Assembly: GCA_002319795.1 (NCBI GenBank)
Contig: DCFU01000048.1
Coordinates: 1-64,000 of the forward strand
Source: Megamonas sp. UBA1796
GTDB taxonomy: Bacteria > Bacillota > Negativicutes > Selenomonadales > Selenomonadaceae
Reading direction: 5' to 3'
Length of the DNA stretch: 64,000 nt
Shown here: one piece after another, positions 34,477-43,008 of the stretch
Layout: each line of letters begins with the position of its first letter
How positions within the stretch are numbered: the stretch's first letter is position 1
Translations under genes and position numbers: made by a program
Notes under the pieces: generated by a model
Told to the model about the DNA's origin: nothing
The model's input: only the letters and a program-made list of their open reading frames with translations
Database searches by the model: none

Positions 34477-36402
34477 CTATTCCTGCTGCCGCCCCGCACC
34501 TGGACCATCCTTGGCAGCGGATACCCGGGATTCGGCGAAAGTCTTCATATCGTTGAGAACATGGAGTGCCGCATCAACTACGCGGAGGCCAAGGCAGGCG
34601 ATACAGCCACCGCCTGTGGTCATATTAAGACGCAGCAGCGCAGGCTGTGTATGCAGGATATAGGGCTTGATATCCGGACAAAGCAGTTCGGCATAGCGGG
34701 CGATGATTTCTGTGGCCTCGTTGTCCAGAATGACCAGTGAATTATTGTGGGCAGCTGCAATCATGGCTCCGATGAGTGCCGATACATCAGACTTCAATGG
34801 TTTTGGCACGTATTGGAGAAATTCTGCCGCGCTGTAGCGCAGTGAACCGTCTGCACGGCACAGGGCGGATTTGATCGCTGCGGTTTTGGTGCCGCAGATA
34901 TCAGAGGCAGAGGATTCTGCCAGAGCTACGGCAAGAAGTGGTGCAGAAAGTGTGATATCTTCGGCAACCATACGTCCAAAATCAAAGGCTTCGGCAGGCG
35001 GTCTGTCGTGACGCAGATGCCCAATCGTTACTTCTGCGTCTGCATGACAAGCAAAAGCAGAGGTGAGCTGGCGCTGTGTAGCACTGAGCGCTCCTATGCC
35101 TGTAAAGCACAAGAGTGCCCGGTTGAGCCCCAGCGGGGGACGTTCATCGTCCAGTATGCCTGCAAGCTCTACGGCGAGTTGTTCGAGATAGCCCAGGCAG
35201 TAAATGGGCTTGGCAAGATTGTCCAGACGGAGCTGGCAACTATCCATGGCTCTTTTGCTGAGTTTGGGGAGTGTGCGCAGATAAAAATCGAAGGTCTTGT
35301 CACTCAAAGGAGGCGCCGCAGGGGGCATGACCTCATGAAAGAAAAGCGCGCTTTCGGCAAGCTGTTCCTCCTCCGGCACGGTAAGGCTCTCATAGGCTCC
35401 TACGGCAGCATCCAGGAGGTTGCCGGTAATCGATGAGCCAATGGCTTCTCCCAGACGGAGCTTTAAATCCATATAAGGTGTGAGGCGAAGCTTCTCGAGT
35501 ACGGCCTTGTGCGCAGGCTCAGCAGCGATATGGGAGCAAAAGAGAAAGTCTGTGATATCCGGACAAAGAGACTGGGCAATGAGAGCTGCGGCACCCGTAT
35601 TGAAGCCGTCAAGAATCACAAAGGCATGGTGGGCTGCGGCACCAAGGATAATGCCGGCAATGCAGCCTAATTCAAAGCCGCCCACCTTCATAAGAACATC
35701 AAGTCCGTCCTCGGAATCCGGTGCATTAACGGACAACGCCTGGCGGACTACTTCAATTTTTATTTTGAGGCGTGCATCAGAAATATTGGTGCCGCGGCCA
35801 GTGGCTTCTTCAGGTGTAAGACCGCAAAATGCCGCTGCGATAGCGGCACTTGAGGTTGTATTGGCAATACCCATTTCACCGGGAAGGAAACAACAGCAAC
35901 CCTGGGCACAGCAGGTGTCGGCAATTTCAATACCGGTTTCAATGGATTTGATGGCCTGTGCTCTTGTCATCGCCGGGCCTTTGGCAGAATTTTTAGTGCC
36001 AAAGGCAATTTTACGCTGGATAAGTCCTGGCAGATGTTCGGTATTTGTAGCGATGCCGAGGTCGACGACGAACAGCTCGGATTCAGCAAAATTCGCCAGG
36101 GCATTGGCCGCAGCGCCGCGGGAAATGAGGTAGTTGGCAGTCATTTGTAAAGTTGTTTCCGGCGGGTAGGCACTGACCTTCATTTCAGCTACACCATGAT
36201 CCGCGCAGCATATAACGGTGTATTTTTTTGGCTTTGCTATGGCATTACTTTTGGTTATGCCGGCATAGCGTACGAGGATATCCCTAAGACAGCCGAGACC
36301 GGCAGCGTTGGACATTTTTTTGGACAGTTGCGCATGAATCGCTTTAATAGCAGCTGGATCAATCGGATGGATATTCTTTATCGTATCCTGAAGCTTTGTC
36401 AT
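34477..36402 (-). CDS. Fused two-domain CobT / ArsA-ArsB-like phosphoribosyltransferase
   Basis: CobT-type enzymes transfer phosphoribose from nicotinate mononucleotide to the lower-ligand base of cobamides. This 641-residue protein holds two CobT-like units. Unit 1 (about 1-345) is complete, with CCADHGV, LPGEMGIANTTSSAAI and the catalytic Glu in KLRLGEAIG (E319). Unit 2 (about 370-625) aligns with the CobT C-terminal helix (LLRLNMTTGGGCIA, VVDAALHVLNDMKTF) but has Gly598 where the Glu belongs. Sporomusa ovata ArsA and ArsB, separate neighbouring CobT homologues, activate phenol and p-cresol as a heterodimer; this looks like the same pair on one chain. It overlaps the tex stop by 4 nt (ATGA). 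Confidence 0.85.
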   Translation of the reverse strand: MTKLQDTIKNIHPIDPAAIKAIHAQLSKKMSNAAGLGCLRDILVRYAGITKSNAIAKPKKYTVICCADHGVAEMKVSAYPPETTLQMTANYLISRGAAANALANFAESELFVVDLGIATNTEHLPGLIQRKIAFGTKNSAKGPAMTRAQAIKSIETGIEIADTCCAQGCCCFLPGEMGIANTTSSAAIAAAFCGLTPEEATGRGTNISDARLKIKIEVVRQALSVNAPDSEDGLDVLMKVGGFELGCIAGIILGAAAHHAFVILDGFNTGAAALIAQSLCPDITDFLFCSHIAAEPAHKAVLEKLRLTPYMDLKLRLGEAIGSSITGNLLDAAVGAYESLTVPEEEQLAESALFFHEVMPPAAPPLSDKTFDFYLRTLPKLSKRAMDSCQLRLDNLAKPIYCLGYLEQLAVELAGILDDERPPLGLNRALLCFTGIGALSATQRQLTSAFACHADAEVTIGHLRHDRPPAEAFDFGRMVAEDITLSAPLLAVALAESSASDICGTKTAAIKSALCRADGSLRYSAAEFLQYVPKPLKSDVSALIGAMIAAAHNNSLVILDNEATEIIARYAELLCPDIKPYILHTQPALLRLNMTTGGGCIACLGLRVVDAALHVLNDMKTFAESRVSAAKDGPGAGRQQE

Positions 36403-38582
36403 GCCTTGGCCTCCTTGGGGACCTGTTTGAGGCTCAGGCCGATACGGCCGCGCTTTTCGTCGACATGTATGACCATGACGGTGAGGATGTCGCCAACCGA
36501 TACCACATCAAGCGGATGCTTCACACGTCTTTGACTGAGCTCGGAAATGTGAATGAGGCCGGCAGTCTTGATGCCAATATCGACAAATACGCCAAAATCG
36601 GTGATATTACGCACTGTACCGCGCATAAGTGTACCAGGCTGAATTTCAGAGAGCTTCACAATGGCTTTGCGCGTAAGCGGCGCAGGCAGGTCCTCACGCG
36701 GGTCTCTGCCCGGTCTGGCAAGCGCATCGAGGATGTCACGTACAGTTGGCAGACCGGCATGGAGCTTCTCGGCAACTTCGGCGGCATCGACCAGCTTCAG
36801 TTTGGCCTGCAGAAAAGCCAGTTGCTGCTTATCGGCCAGGTCATCCATCGTACAGTGTAGCTCCTGCAGAATCCTTTCCGCCAGCGTATACGATTCCGGA
36901 TGCACCGGTGTATTGTCAAGAGGCGATCTGCCACCGCTGATGCGCAAAAATCCCGCACATTGGGTGAACGCGGAGTCGCCGAGACGTGCAACTTTTAAAA
37001 GATCACGGCGGTTTTGGAAACGACCGTTTTCGTTGCGGTAAGTCACGATGTTCCGGGCAATGGATGCATTGACTCCGGAGATATGCTTTAACAGCGCTAT
37101 GGACGCGGTGTTGAGGTCGACACCAACATGGTTGACGGCAGATTCAATGGTTGCATCGAGAGTGCCTGTAAGTTCCTTTTGGTTGACATCATGCTGGTAC
37201 TGGCCGACACCAATCGCCTGCGGATCGATTTTTACGAGTTCTGCCAGTGGATCCTGGATGCGGCGGGCGATAGAGACAGCCCCACGGATGGTGACGTCAT
37301 ATTCCGGCAGTTCGTCTTTGGCAAGTTTGGATGCCGAATATACGGAGGCACCGGCTTCGCTTGTGATGAGATAATGCACGTCGAGCTTGTTGTCGCGGAT
37401 AAGTCTGGCAGTGAACTCTTCTGTTTCATAGGAAGCCGTACCGTTGCCGATAGAAATGAGAGTCACATGATGTTTTTGGATGAGCTCCAGGGTTTTTTTA
37501 GCGGCGGCCTGCTGCGCGTCCTCACTCATTGTGATATAGAGGACACCATGTTCAAGTACATGACCGGTAGCATCGACGATTGCCATCTTGCAGCCCGTGC
37601 GATAGCCTGGGTCAAGTCCCATTACAGTATGGCCGGTAAGTGGTGCCTGCAATAAAAGCTGGCGGAGATTCACGCCAAAGATGTGGATGGCCTGCTTTTC
37701 GGCATTTTCTGTAAGCAAAGAACGAATCTCACGTTCCATGGCCGGGAAGAGCAGACGTTTATAGCCATCTTCCACAGCAAGCCGTAACTGTTCACTAAAA
37801 ATAGACGGCTGACGATAAATGCCGTCATATATTTTTTGACAGTTCGCCTCATGGTCCGTTACCAAACGTACTTTGAGGCAGCCTTTTTTTTCACCGCGGT
37901 TGATGGCGAGGATGCGGTGTGAAGGCAAAGTGCGGACGGGTTCATGATATTCGGCGTACATGAGGAAGGTCTGGCTGTCTTCGCCGCTTTCATCGAGCTC
38001 GGTGCATATTTCACCGGCCTGCCATAGATGTTTGCGAATTCTCTGGCGCAGGGAAGCATCTTCCATGATGGTTTCAGCAACGATATCTGAAGCGCCTGCC
38101 AAGGCATCTGTCGCCGTGGCAATGCTCTTTTCCGCATCAATAAAAGCCGCTGCGGCTTCCTCGGCAGTTCCCTTCGTTTCCGACTGCAGCAATATGGCGG
38201 CGGCGAGCGGTTCCAAACCTTTTTCACGTGCGATTTGGGCCCGTGTGCGTTTTTTCTGCTTGTATGGCAGATAAAGGTCCTCAAGTTCCTGCAGCTTCGT
38301 TGTTTTTTCGATGGCTGTGCGGAGTTCGCCGGTAAGCTTGCCTTGTTCATCAATTTTTCCGAGTACATCCTGCTGACGTTTTACGAGATTCCGGAGATAG
38401 GTGAGGCGTTCTTCTACGGTACGTACCTGTTCTTCATCAAGTTCACTGGTGGCTTCCTTACGATAACGGGAAATAAATGGTACTGTATTTCCTTCGTCAA
38501 GGAGGGTTATAACCGCTTCAGCCTGTTTTGGCTTGATATGTATCTCGGCAGCAATGACTCTGCCGATGTCTTCTGTTAACAT
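36399..38582 (-). CDS. tex: RNA-binding transcriptional accessory protein Tex
   Basis: 727-residue cytosolic nucleic-acid-binding protein of the Tex/YhgF family, implicated in transcription elongation and RNA handling. N-terminal helical HTH-like region with ISRYRKEATSELDEEQVR; YqgF/RNase H-like domain beginning about residue 325 (VMGLDPGYRTGCKMAIVD); helix-hairpin-helix region with LNTASIALLKHISGVNASIARNIVTYRNENG; and an S1 domain in the last 85 residues (GTLMRGTVRNITDFGVFVDIGI). It is the first gene of a two-gene unit, its stop overlapping the start of the ArsAB-like gene. An AGCAGGTG ribosome site lies 8 nt before the ATG. Confidence 0.95.
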   Translation of the reverse strand: MLTEDIGRVIAAEIHIKPKQAEAVITLLDEGNTVPFISRYRKEATSELDEEQVRTVEERLTYLRNLVKRQQDVLGKIDEQGKLTGELRTAIEKTTKLQELEDLYLPYKQKKRTRAQIAREKGLEPLAAAILLQSETKGTAEEAAAAFIDAEKSIATATDALAGASDIVAETIMEDASLRQRIRKHLWQAGEICTELDESGEDSQTFLMYAEYHEPVRTLPSHRILAINRGEKKGCLKVRLVTDHEANCQKIYDGIYRQPSIFSEQLRLAVEDGYKRLLFPAMEREIRSLLTENAEKQAIHIFGVNLRQLLLQAPLTGHTVMGLDPGYRTGCKMAIVDATGHVLEHGVLYITMSEDAQQAAAKKTLELIQKHHVTLISIGNGTASYETEEFTARLIRDNKLDVHYLITSEAGASVYSASKLAKDELPEYDVTIRGAVSIARRIQDPLAELVKIDPQAIGVGQYQHDVNQKELTGTLDATIESAVNHVGVDLNTASIALLKHISGVNASIARNIVTYRNENGRFQNRRDLLKVARLGDSAFTQCAGFLRISGGRSPLDNTPVHPESYTLAERILQELHCTMDDLADKQQLAFLQAKLKLVDAAEVAEKLHAGLPTVRDILDALARPGRDPREDLPAPLTRKAIVKLSEIQPGTLMRGTVRNITDFGVFVDIGIKTAGLIHISELSQRRVKHPLDVVSVGDILTVMVIHVDEKRGRIGLSLKQVPKEAKA

Positions 38583-38632
38583 AAAAAAAGCACCTGCTTT
38601 CTGGCAATTTGGTTAATACATTTTAAAACATA

Positions 38633-38643
38633 GTTATTATAAC
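38633..38643. promoter_or_regulatory. Candidate Per-box-like palindrome
   Basis: GTTAT-T-ATAAC, a short perfect palindrome in the tex/perR divergent region, loosely like the 7-1-7 Per box (TTATAATNATTATAA). Autoregulation by PerR would be typical, but the match is partial. Confidence 0.3.
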
Positions 38644-38670
38644 ATACTTACGATTTTCGTACGAATATTA

Positions 38671-38700
38671 TTGACAAGCAGGCGGGTTGTCTAGTAAAAT
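38671..38700 (+). promoter_or_regulatory. perR promoter
   Basis: TTGACA (38671-38676), 18-bp spacer, TAAAAT (38695-38700), about 100 nt upstream of the perR start. Confidence 0.7.
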
Positions 38701-38798
38701 AAACTCAAGGAAGATACATATATTTGTTAGGAATATCTTATAATGGAAAATGCTTATTGACGAAAGATTGTGTATATAGTATGGGAGGTGAAACACAT

Positions 38799-39236
38799 AT
38801 GTTGGAAGAAAAAGAAGTGACGGATCTTTTGCGTGAAAAGGGCTTTAAGGTTACCCCGCAGCGTCTGGCTGTATATAAAGTGCTTAGCAACACGACCGTG
38901 CATCCGAATGCCGAGACGATTTACAATGAACTGCAGCCGCAATATCCTACCATGAGTCTGGCTACCGTGTATAAAACACTCGATATCCTGAGTGAGCTTG
39001 GGCTTGTACAGATTCTCAACGTGGGGGAGGAAAGCTTCCGTTATGACGCAAATACGGACAGCCACCCGCATGTGCATTGCATGACCTGTGGCCGTGTTGA
39101 TGATATTTTCGGTGTCGATGATGCGGAATTTTTGGAGAAAATTGCGGCAAAGACGGCCTATAGATTGTCAGGCAAACAGTTTTATTTGTATGGGATTTGT
39201 CCGGACTGTCAAAAGAAAATGCAAAAAATCCATTGA
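38799..39236 (+). CDS. perR: Peroxide-responsive repressor PerR (Fur family)
   Basis: 145-residue metalloregulator. Starting at ATG 38799 (GGGAGGTG 8 nt upstream), the residues equivalent to the five B. subtilis PerR regulatory-metal ligands are all present: H35, D83, H89, H91 and D102. Asp rather than Glu at the D83 position is the classical PerR-versus-Fur discriminator. The structural zinc site is C94-x2-C97 and C134-x2-C137. The N-terminal winged helix includes TPQRLAVYKVL and TMSLATVYKTLDIL. Iron-catalysed histidine oxidation by peroxide would relieve repression. A start at 38724 would add 25 non-family residues. Confidence 0.9.
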   Translation: MLEEKEVTDLLREKGFKVTPQRLAVYKVLSNTTVHPNAETIYNELQPQYPTMSLATVYKTLDILSELGLVQILNVGEESFRYDANTDSHPHVHCMTCGRVDDIFGVDDAEFLEKIAAKTAYRLSGKQFYLYGICPDCQKKMQKIH

Positions 39237-39250
39237 ATTTTTTGGGAGGG

Positions 39251-39284
39251 AAATTGGAGCGTCAGTGCGCTCCAATTTTTTTTT
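39251..39284 (+). terminator. Rho-independent terminator after perR
   Basis: AAATTGGAGCG / CGCTCCAATTT, an 11-bp perfect stem with a 6-nt loop and nine T residues in a row from 39276. Confidence 0.92.
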
Positions 39285-39407
39285 GCAGGAGTTTTGATTT
39301 TTTTAGCAAATTAGTATTCTTACAGGATTTTTACAGATGGCCTTCGTACTATACTTAAGTAAGGAAGCTCTCTGAAGTGAAAATGGACAGGAGTGGGGAG
39401 GCAATTT

Positions 39408-40166
39408 ATGAGGGTTTCAGTACTGGCGAGTGGCAGTAAGGGCAATTCTATTTTTGTAGAAATGGATGGCATGCGCTTTCTTGTTGATGCGGGCATCAGC
39501 GCCCGTCAAATACAAAAAGGGCTGGCAACACTTGCTGTGGATATTGCTTCTATCAACGGAGTTTTTATTACGCATGAGCACCGGGATCATATCAAAGGGC
39601 TGGTGACCCTTAGCCGCAAATATCATTTGCCGATTTTTACCCGGTCAGATACATTTCGTTCTATGTACTGTGTGCAGGACATACCACAGGAGTGCTTCCA
39701 TGATATTGGAGATTTTCTTCGGATTGGCAGTGTATCTGTGGGAGCATTCAATCTCTCGCATGACGCGGCAGATCCTGTAGGCTATACGATTGAGGGGAGT
39801 CAGAAATTCACGGTTGCTACGGATCTTGGCTTTGTGACAAGCAGTGTACAGGCGGCGATGGAATCCTCTGATGTCCTGGTACTTGAAGCGAATCATGATC
39901 CGGATATGCTGAAGAATGGTTCCTATCCCTGGCCATTGAAACGGCGCATAATGAGCAATCGCGGACACCTTTCGAACAGTGATGCAGCCTGGGCGTTGGT
40001 GCGGCTCAAAGAAAAACCGCCTAAGGTTTTCCTGGCGCATCTGAGCGAAAAGAATAACCGGCCATTGTTGGCCAGGGATACTGTCAGAGATATCCTGACC
40101 GAGCAGGGCATGCAGACAGGCATTGAATTACAACTGGCTTCCCAGGAGGAGATCGTGAGCCTTTGA
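39408..40166 (+). CDS. walJ: Metallo-beta-lactamase-fold protein WalJ/YycJ
   Basis: 252-residue cytosolic MBL-fold hydrolase, probably an exonuclease-like enzyme linked to cell division or DNA processing in Firmicutes. It starts VSVLASGSKGNSIF, typical of YycJ, with the metal motif HEHRDH at 56-61, LSHDAADPVGY and a late GHLSNSDAAWAL. ATG 39408 is used (GGGGAGG 6 nt upstream); a GTG five codons upstream overlaps the ribosome site. It precedes htrA and rlmH in the order common in Firmicutes, though no walRK two-component genes are adjacent here. Confidence 0.88.
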   Translation: MRVSVLASGSKGNSIFVEMDGMRFLVDAGISARQIQKGLATLAVDIASINGVFITHEHRDHIKGLVTLSRKYHLPIFTRSDTFRSMYCVQDIPQECFHDIGDFLRIGSVSVGAFNLSHDAADPVGYTIEGSQKFTVATDLGFVTSSVQAAMESSDVLVLEANHDPDMLKNGSYPWPLKRRIMSNRGHLSNSDAAWALVRLKEKPPKVFLAHLSEKNNRPLLARDTVRDILTEQGMQTGIELQLASQEEIVSL

Positions 40167-40208
40167 GGGGAAATCAGAACTCGATATTTTAATAAGGAGG
40201 AACCTATT

Positions 40209-41321
40209 ATGATAAATTGGACTAAACATTGGAAACCATATGTTTCGGCACTCGTGGGTGTTTTTGTCATCGGCGCAGTGCTTTTTACGGGATGTACGAG
40301 CAGCAATGCCCGCGGGAACACGAGTGCCGGTATTCCTGAATCATCCCATACAAGCGCATCCGGGACAGTATCGGATGCGCGCAACACGCCGATTGTGAAG
40401 GCTGCAAAGGCAGTTGGACCAGCGGTTGTGGGAATTACAAACAAGGCCATGGCACGTGACTGGTTCAATAATCAGGTGCAGGTGGAACAGGGAGTCGGTT
40501 CAGGGGTTATTTTTCGCAGTGATGGATATATTGTAACGAATAATCATGTAATCAGCGGCGCTAAGGAAATTATTGTATCGCTTTCAGATGGACGAACGGT
40601 CCAGGGGAAGATTGTAGGGGCCGACGAAATTACGGATATTGCGGTCGTAAAAGTCGATGAGAAGGATTTGCCGGCGGCATCCTTTGGCAATTCGGATGAC
40701 ATCATGGTAGGTGAACCGGCGATTGCCATTGGAAATCCTATGGGTCTTGAATTTCAGGGGAGTGTCACAGCAGGGGTAATCAGTGCGCTCAATCGTACAC
40801 TTGATATTGGGGAAAAACGGCTGAAGCTTATTCAGACGGATGCGGCCATCAGCCCGGGAAATTCCGGCGGAGCACTGGTGAATGCAGATGGTTTGGTCAT
40901 CGGCATCAATAGTGCCAAGGTAGCGGCGAACGGTGTTGAAGGCATGGGCTTTGCAATTCCTATCAATACAGTACGCGATGTAGTGGATCAGCTCATGGCT
41001 AATGGACATGTTGTTCGTCCATATCTTGGTGTAGGTGTATTTGATAAGGAATCGGCAGCACGTCAGGGATATCAGCTCAATATAGATACAGGTGTATATG
41101 TGCAGAATGTTACGTTGAATGGCCCAGGCGGCAAGGCCGGACTCCAGCGTGGTGATGTGCTTTTGCAGATTGATGATACCGCGGTCAATACTGTTGCCGA
41201 TTTGCGTGCCGCGGTAGCTTCGCACAAGGTTGGCGATACGGTGAAGGTGCAATATCAGCGCGATGGTAAAACGGATACAATAGATATCGTACTTGAAGAA
41301 ATGCCACAGGATAACAATTAA
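40209..41321 (+). CDS. htrA: HtrA/DegP-family serine protease with PDZ domain
   Basis: 370-residue envelope quality-control protease. N-terminal membrane segment about 12-28 ending FTGC (Cys29), a non-canonical lipobox, then a Ser/Gly/Ala linker. The trypsin-like domain shows the triad H113 (VTNNHVISG), D143 (ITDIAVV) and S219 (SPGNSGGAL). One PDZ domain follows (about 270-365; YLGVGVFDKE, GKAGLQRGDVLLQIDDT). Being a diderm, the organism probably places it in the periplasm. 42 nt after walJ, and its TAA shares one base with the rlmH ATG. Confidence 0.92.
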   Translation: MINWTKHWKPYVSALVGVFVIGAVLFTGCTSSNARGNTSAGIPESSHTSASGTVSDARNTPIVKAAKAVGPAVVGITNKAMARDWFNNQVQVEQGVGSGVIFRSDGYIVTNNHVISGAKEIIVSLSDGRTVQGKIVGADEITDIAVVKVDEKDLPAASFGNSDDIMVGEPAIAIGNPMGLEFQGSVTAGVISALNRTLDIGEKRLKLIQTDAAISPGNSGGALVNADGLVIGINSAKVAANGVEGMGFAIPINTVRDVVDQLMANGHVVRPYLGVGVFDKESAARQGYQLNIDTGVYVQNVTLNGPGGKAGLQRGDVLLQIDDTAVNTVADLRAAVASHKVGDTVKVQYQRDGKTDTIDIVLEEMPQDNN

Positions 41322-41800
41322 TGAAGATTACGATTGTGGCAGCAGGAAAAATCAAGGAAAAATATCTCTCGCAGGGTATAGCTGAGTTTATGAAACGGCT
41401 TGTGCCTTTTGCGCAGATGGACATCATAGAAATACATGAGGAAAAGATGAAGGACTCCCCCTCAGAGGCAGAAAAGAAAAAAACGCTCACGGCTGAGGGG
41501 GAACGTCTTTTGCGCCAGGTGCCTTCCGGGAGCTATCTTATCGTGCTCGATGTCTATGGCAAGGAATTTTCTTCCGAGGAACTGGCGGTGCGAATCAATC
41601 GCCTTGGCATTGATGGGCGCAGCAACATTACATTTCTTATTGGTGGAGCTTTTGGCTTATCCGAACAGGTACGTGCGGCAGCGGACGAAAGGCTTTCGTT
41701 TTCGCGTATGACCTTTACACATCAAATGGTACGGCTTCTGCTTGTTGAGCAGATTTATCGGACATTCAAGATTAATCGTGGAGAAAAATATCATTGGTAG
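41321..41800 (+). CDS. rlmH: 23S rRNA (pseudouridine1915-N3)-methyltransferase RlmH
   Basis: 159-residue SPOUT-class methyltransferase that modifies helix 69 of 23S rRNA after pseudouridylation. Hallmarks: start KITIVAAGKIKEKY, YLIVLDVYGKEFSSEEL, the SAM-binding knot FLIGGAFGLSEQV, and the invariant C-terminus RMTFTHQMVRLLLVEQIYRTFKI ending YHW. It is coupled to htrA by a 1-nt overlap, the usual arrangement. Intact. Confidence 0.97.
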   Translation: MKITIVAAGKIKEKYLSQGIAEFMKRLVPFAQMDIIEIHEEKMKDSPSEAEKKKTLTAEGERLLRQVPSGSYLIVLDVYGKEFSSEELAVRINRLGIDGRSNITFLIGGAFGLSEQVRAAADERLSFSRMTFTHQMVRLLLVEQIYRTFKINRGEKYHW

Positions 41801-41817
41801 TTATTAAAGGGGGAAAT

Positions 41818-42633
41818 ATGTGGATGCAGGAAAATATAAAATTTTTGGCTTTGGATATGGATGGAACACTGCTCACGGATGCCCGGGAGATCCCGGAGAG
41901 TACGGTTGAGGCTATACATAAGCTGGTAAAGCATGGGGTACGGGTGGTGCTGTCTTCGGCCAGACCGGTGCGGGCTATGCTGCCGGAATACCGCAAGCTT
42001 GGATTAGAAGAACTGCCGCTTTCCGCGCTTTGCGGCACCTGCATCACCTGGCCGGAACAGGAGAAATATCTGTACAAAAATACAATTTCCTGGGATGCGT
42101 ATGGTGCGCTCAGGAAGATATTTCCTATGGATGCATATTACTGGAAGGCGTATGGTGAGAGCAATCTTTATGTCAACCGGGTTACGCAGGAAACCAGGCG
42201 TTATTCAGATATTTTGTCCGTGCCTTATGAGCAAAAAACTTTTGATGAAGAAACAGGCTTTGCAGATCTTTATCGTATTTATATTCCAAATCTTACCCAG
42301 ACGGAGAGGGATGAAAAAAGCAGGCTACTCAATGAAGTGGCGGCACTTTCTTATGAATTCCTGGAGTCTGGTGTTGAGATACTGCCTGCAGGCACGAGCA
42401 AAGGCAGCGGCGTCCGGATGCTTTGTGACTATTTCAAGGTGCCTTTGGCACAGAGTATGGCCATCGGCAATGAGGGCAGTGATATTTCCATGGTGCGGTG
42501 TGCGGGTGTAGGTGTTGCCATGGGGAATGCGAGCGAAGCTCTCAAGGAGGTTGCAGATGAGCTCACGGCGTCCAATGAGGAGAAAGGCGTGGAACGGATG
42601 CTGCGGAAATACTGGAGCTTTTTGGATGAATGA
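41818..42633 (+). CDS. Cof-type HAD-superfamily phosphatase
   Basis: 271-residue cytosolic hydrolase of HAD subfamily IIB. Motif I ALDMDGTLLTD (D13, D15), motif II VVLSSARP, and motif III/IV with GTSKGSGVRMLCDYF and AIGNEGSDISMVRCAGVGVAMGNA. Substrates of such Cof proteins are sugar phosphates or cofactor phosphates and cannot be assigned. Start ATG 41818 after AAAGGGGG; an ATG two codons later is equally spaced. It lies 17 nt after rlmH and probably ends the walJ-htrA-rlmH unit. Confidence 0.85.
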   Translation: MWMQENIKFLALDMDGTLLTDAREIPESTVEAIHKLVKHGVRVVLSSARPVRAMLPEYRKLGLEELPLSALCGTCITWPEQEKYLYKNTISWDAYGALRKIFPMDAYYWKAYGESNLYVNRVTQETRRYSDILSVPYEQKTFDEETGFADLYRIYIPNLTQTERDEKSRLLNEVAALSYEFLESGVEILPAGTSKGSGVRMLCDYFKVPLAQSMAIGNEGSDISMVRCAGVGVAMGNASEALKEVADELTASNEEKGVERMLRKYWSFLDE

Positions 42634-42750
42634 TCGGGGTTAGCGATAAAAGAAGATCAGAATGCCATATCGTCAGCTGCTGTTTGCGGTTGACGATATT
42701 TTTTGTTGCAAGCGTCTTTATTTGCAAAATAAAATAATTTTCGCAAAAAC

Positions 42751-42779
42751 TTGACAAATTATTAACAGAAAACTAAAAT
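42751..42779 (+). promoter_or_regulatory. Promoter under CIRCE control
   Basis: TTGACA (42751-42756), 17-bp spacer, TAAAAT (42774-42779). The -10 runs into the left arm of the inverted repeat that contains the CIRCE element, the classic HrcA arrangement. In the 375-bp gap 42634-43008 this is the main feature. Confidence 0.8.
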
Positions 42780-42783
42780 ATTA

Positions 42784-42810
42784 TCAGCACTCATAATAAA
42801 TGAGTGCTGA
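42784..42810. promoter_or_regulatory. CIRCE operator (HrcA heat-shock repressor site)
   Basis: TCAGCACTC (42784-42792), nine bases, GAGTGCTGA (42802-42810). The consensus is TTAGCACTC-N9-GAGTGCTAA, so each half has a single symmetric change. The symmetry extends outward to a 20-bp perfect stem (42775-42794 with 42800-42819). Directly downstream are six T residues and a good AAGGAGG ribosome site. Confidence 0.88.
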
Positions 42811-42837
42811 TAATATTTTGGTTTTTTAAGGAGGCAC

Positions 42838-42966
42838 ATGATGGATGAAAGGGTTTAATACATGGTGCCGTATGCATCCAGTCTGATTGATTACTTTCAA
42901 AATTTTTGGCAGATTAGTAAGGTTATGCCGACGGATAATCAGTTTAAAGCAAAAGTGCTGCTTTAG
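42838..42966 (+). pseudogene. Degenerate short reading frame behind the CIRCE promoter
   Basis: A strong AAGGAGG site leads into ATG-ATG-GAT-GAA-AGG-GTT-TAA, stopping after six codons. The same frame re-opens at once with ATG 42862 for 34 codons (MVPYASSLIDYFQNFWQISK) and ends at TAG 42964-42966. HrcA-controlled genes usually encode chaperones, and the aromatic LIDYFQNFW stretch is at least reminiscent of small heat-shock protein N-termini, but this is too weak to name. It may be the relic of a heat-shock gene or a short leader. Confidence 0.35.
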
Positions 42967-43008
42967 CAAGTATCTGGAGGCAGGGAATTACAGAGAGGGG
43001 AATTGACA

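Noticed and set aside
35480..36133. 217-residue frame antisense to the double CobT gene
   Set aside because: The sense strand carries recognisable CobT motifs; the antisense frame is Ser/Pro/Arg-rich shadow.
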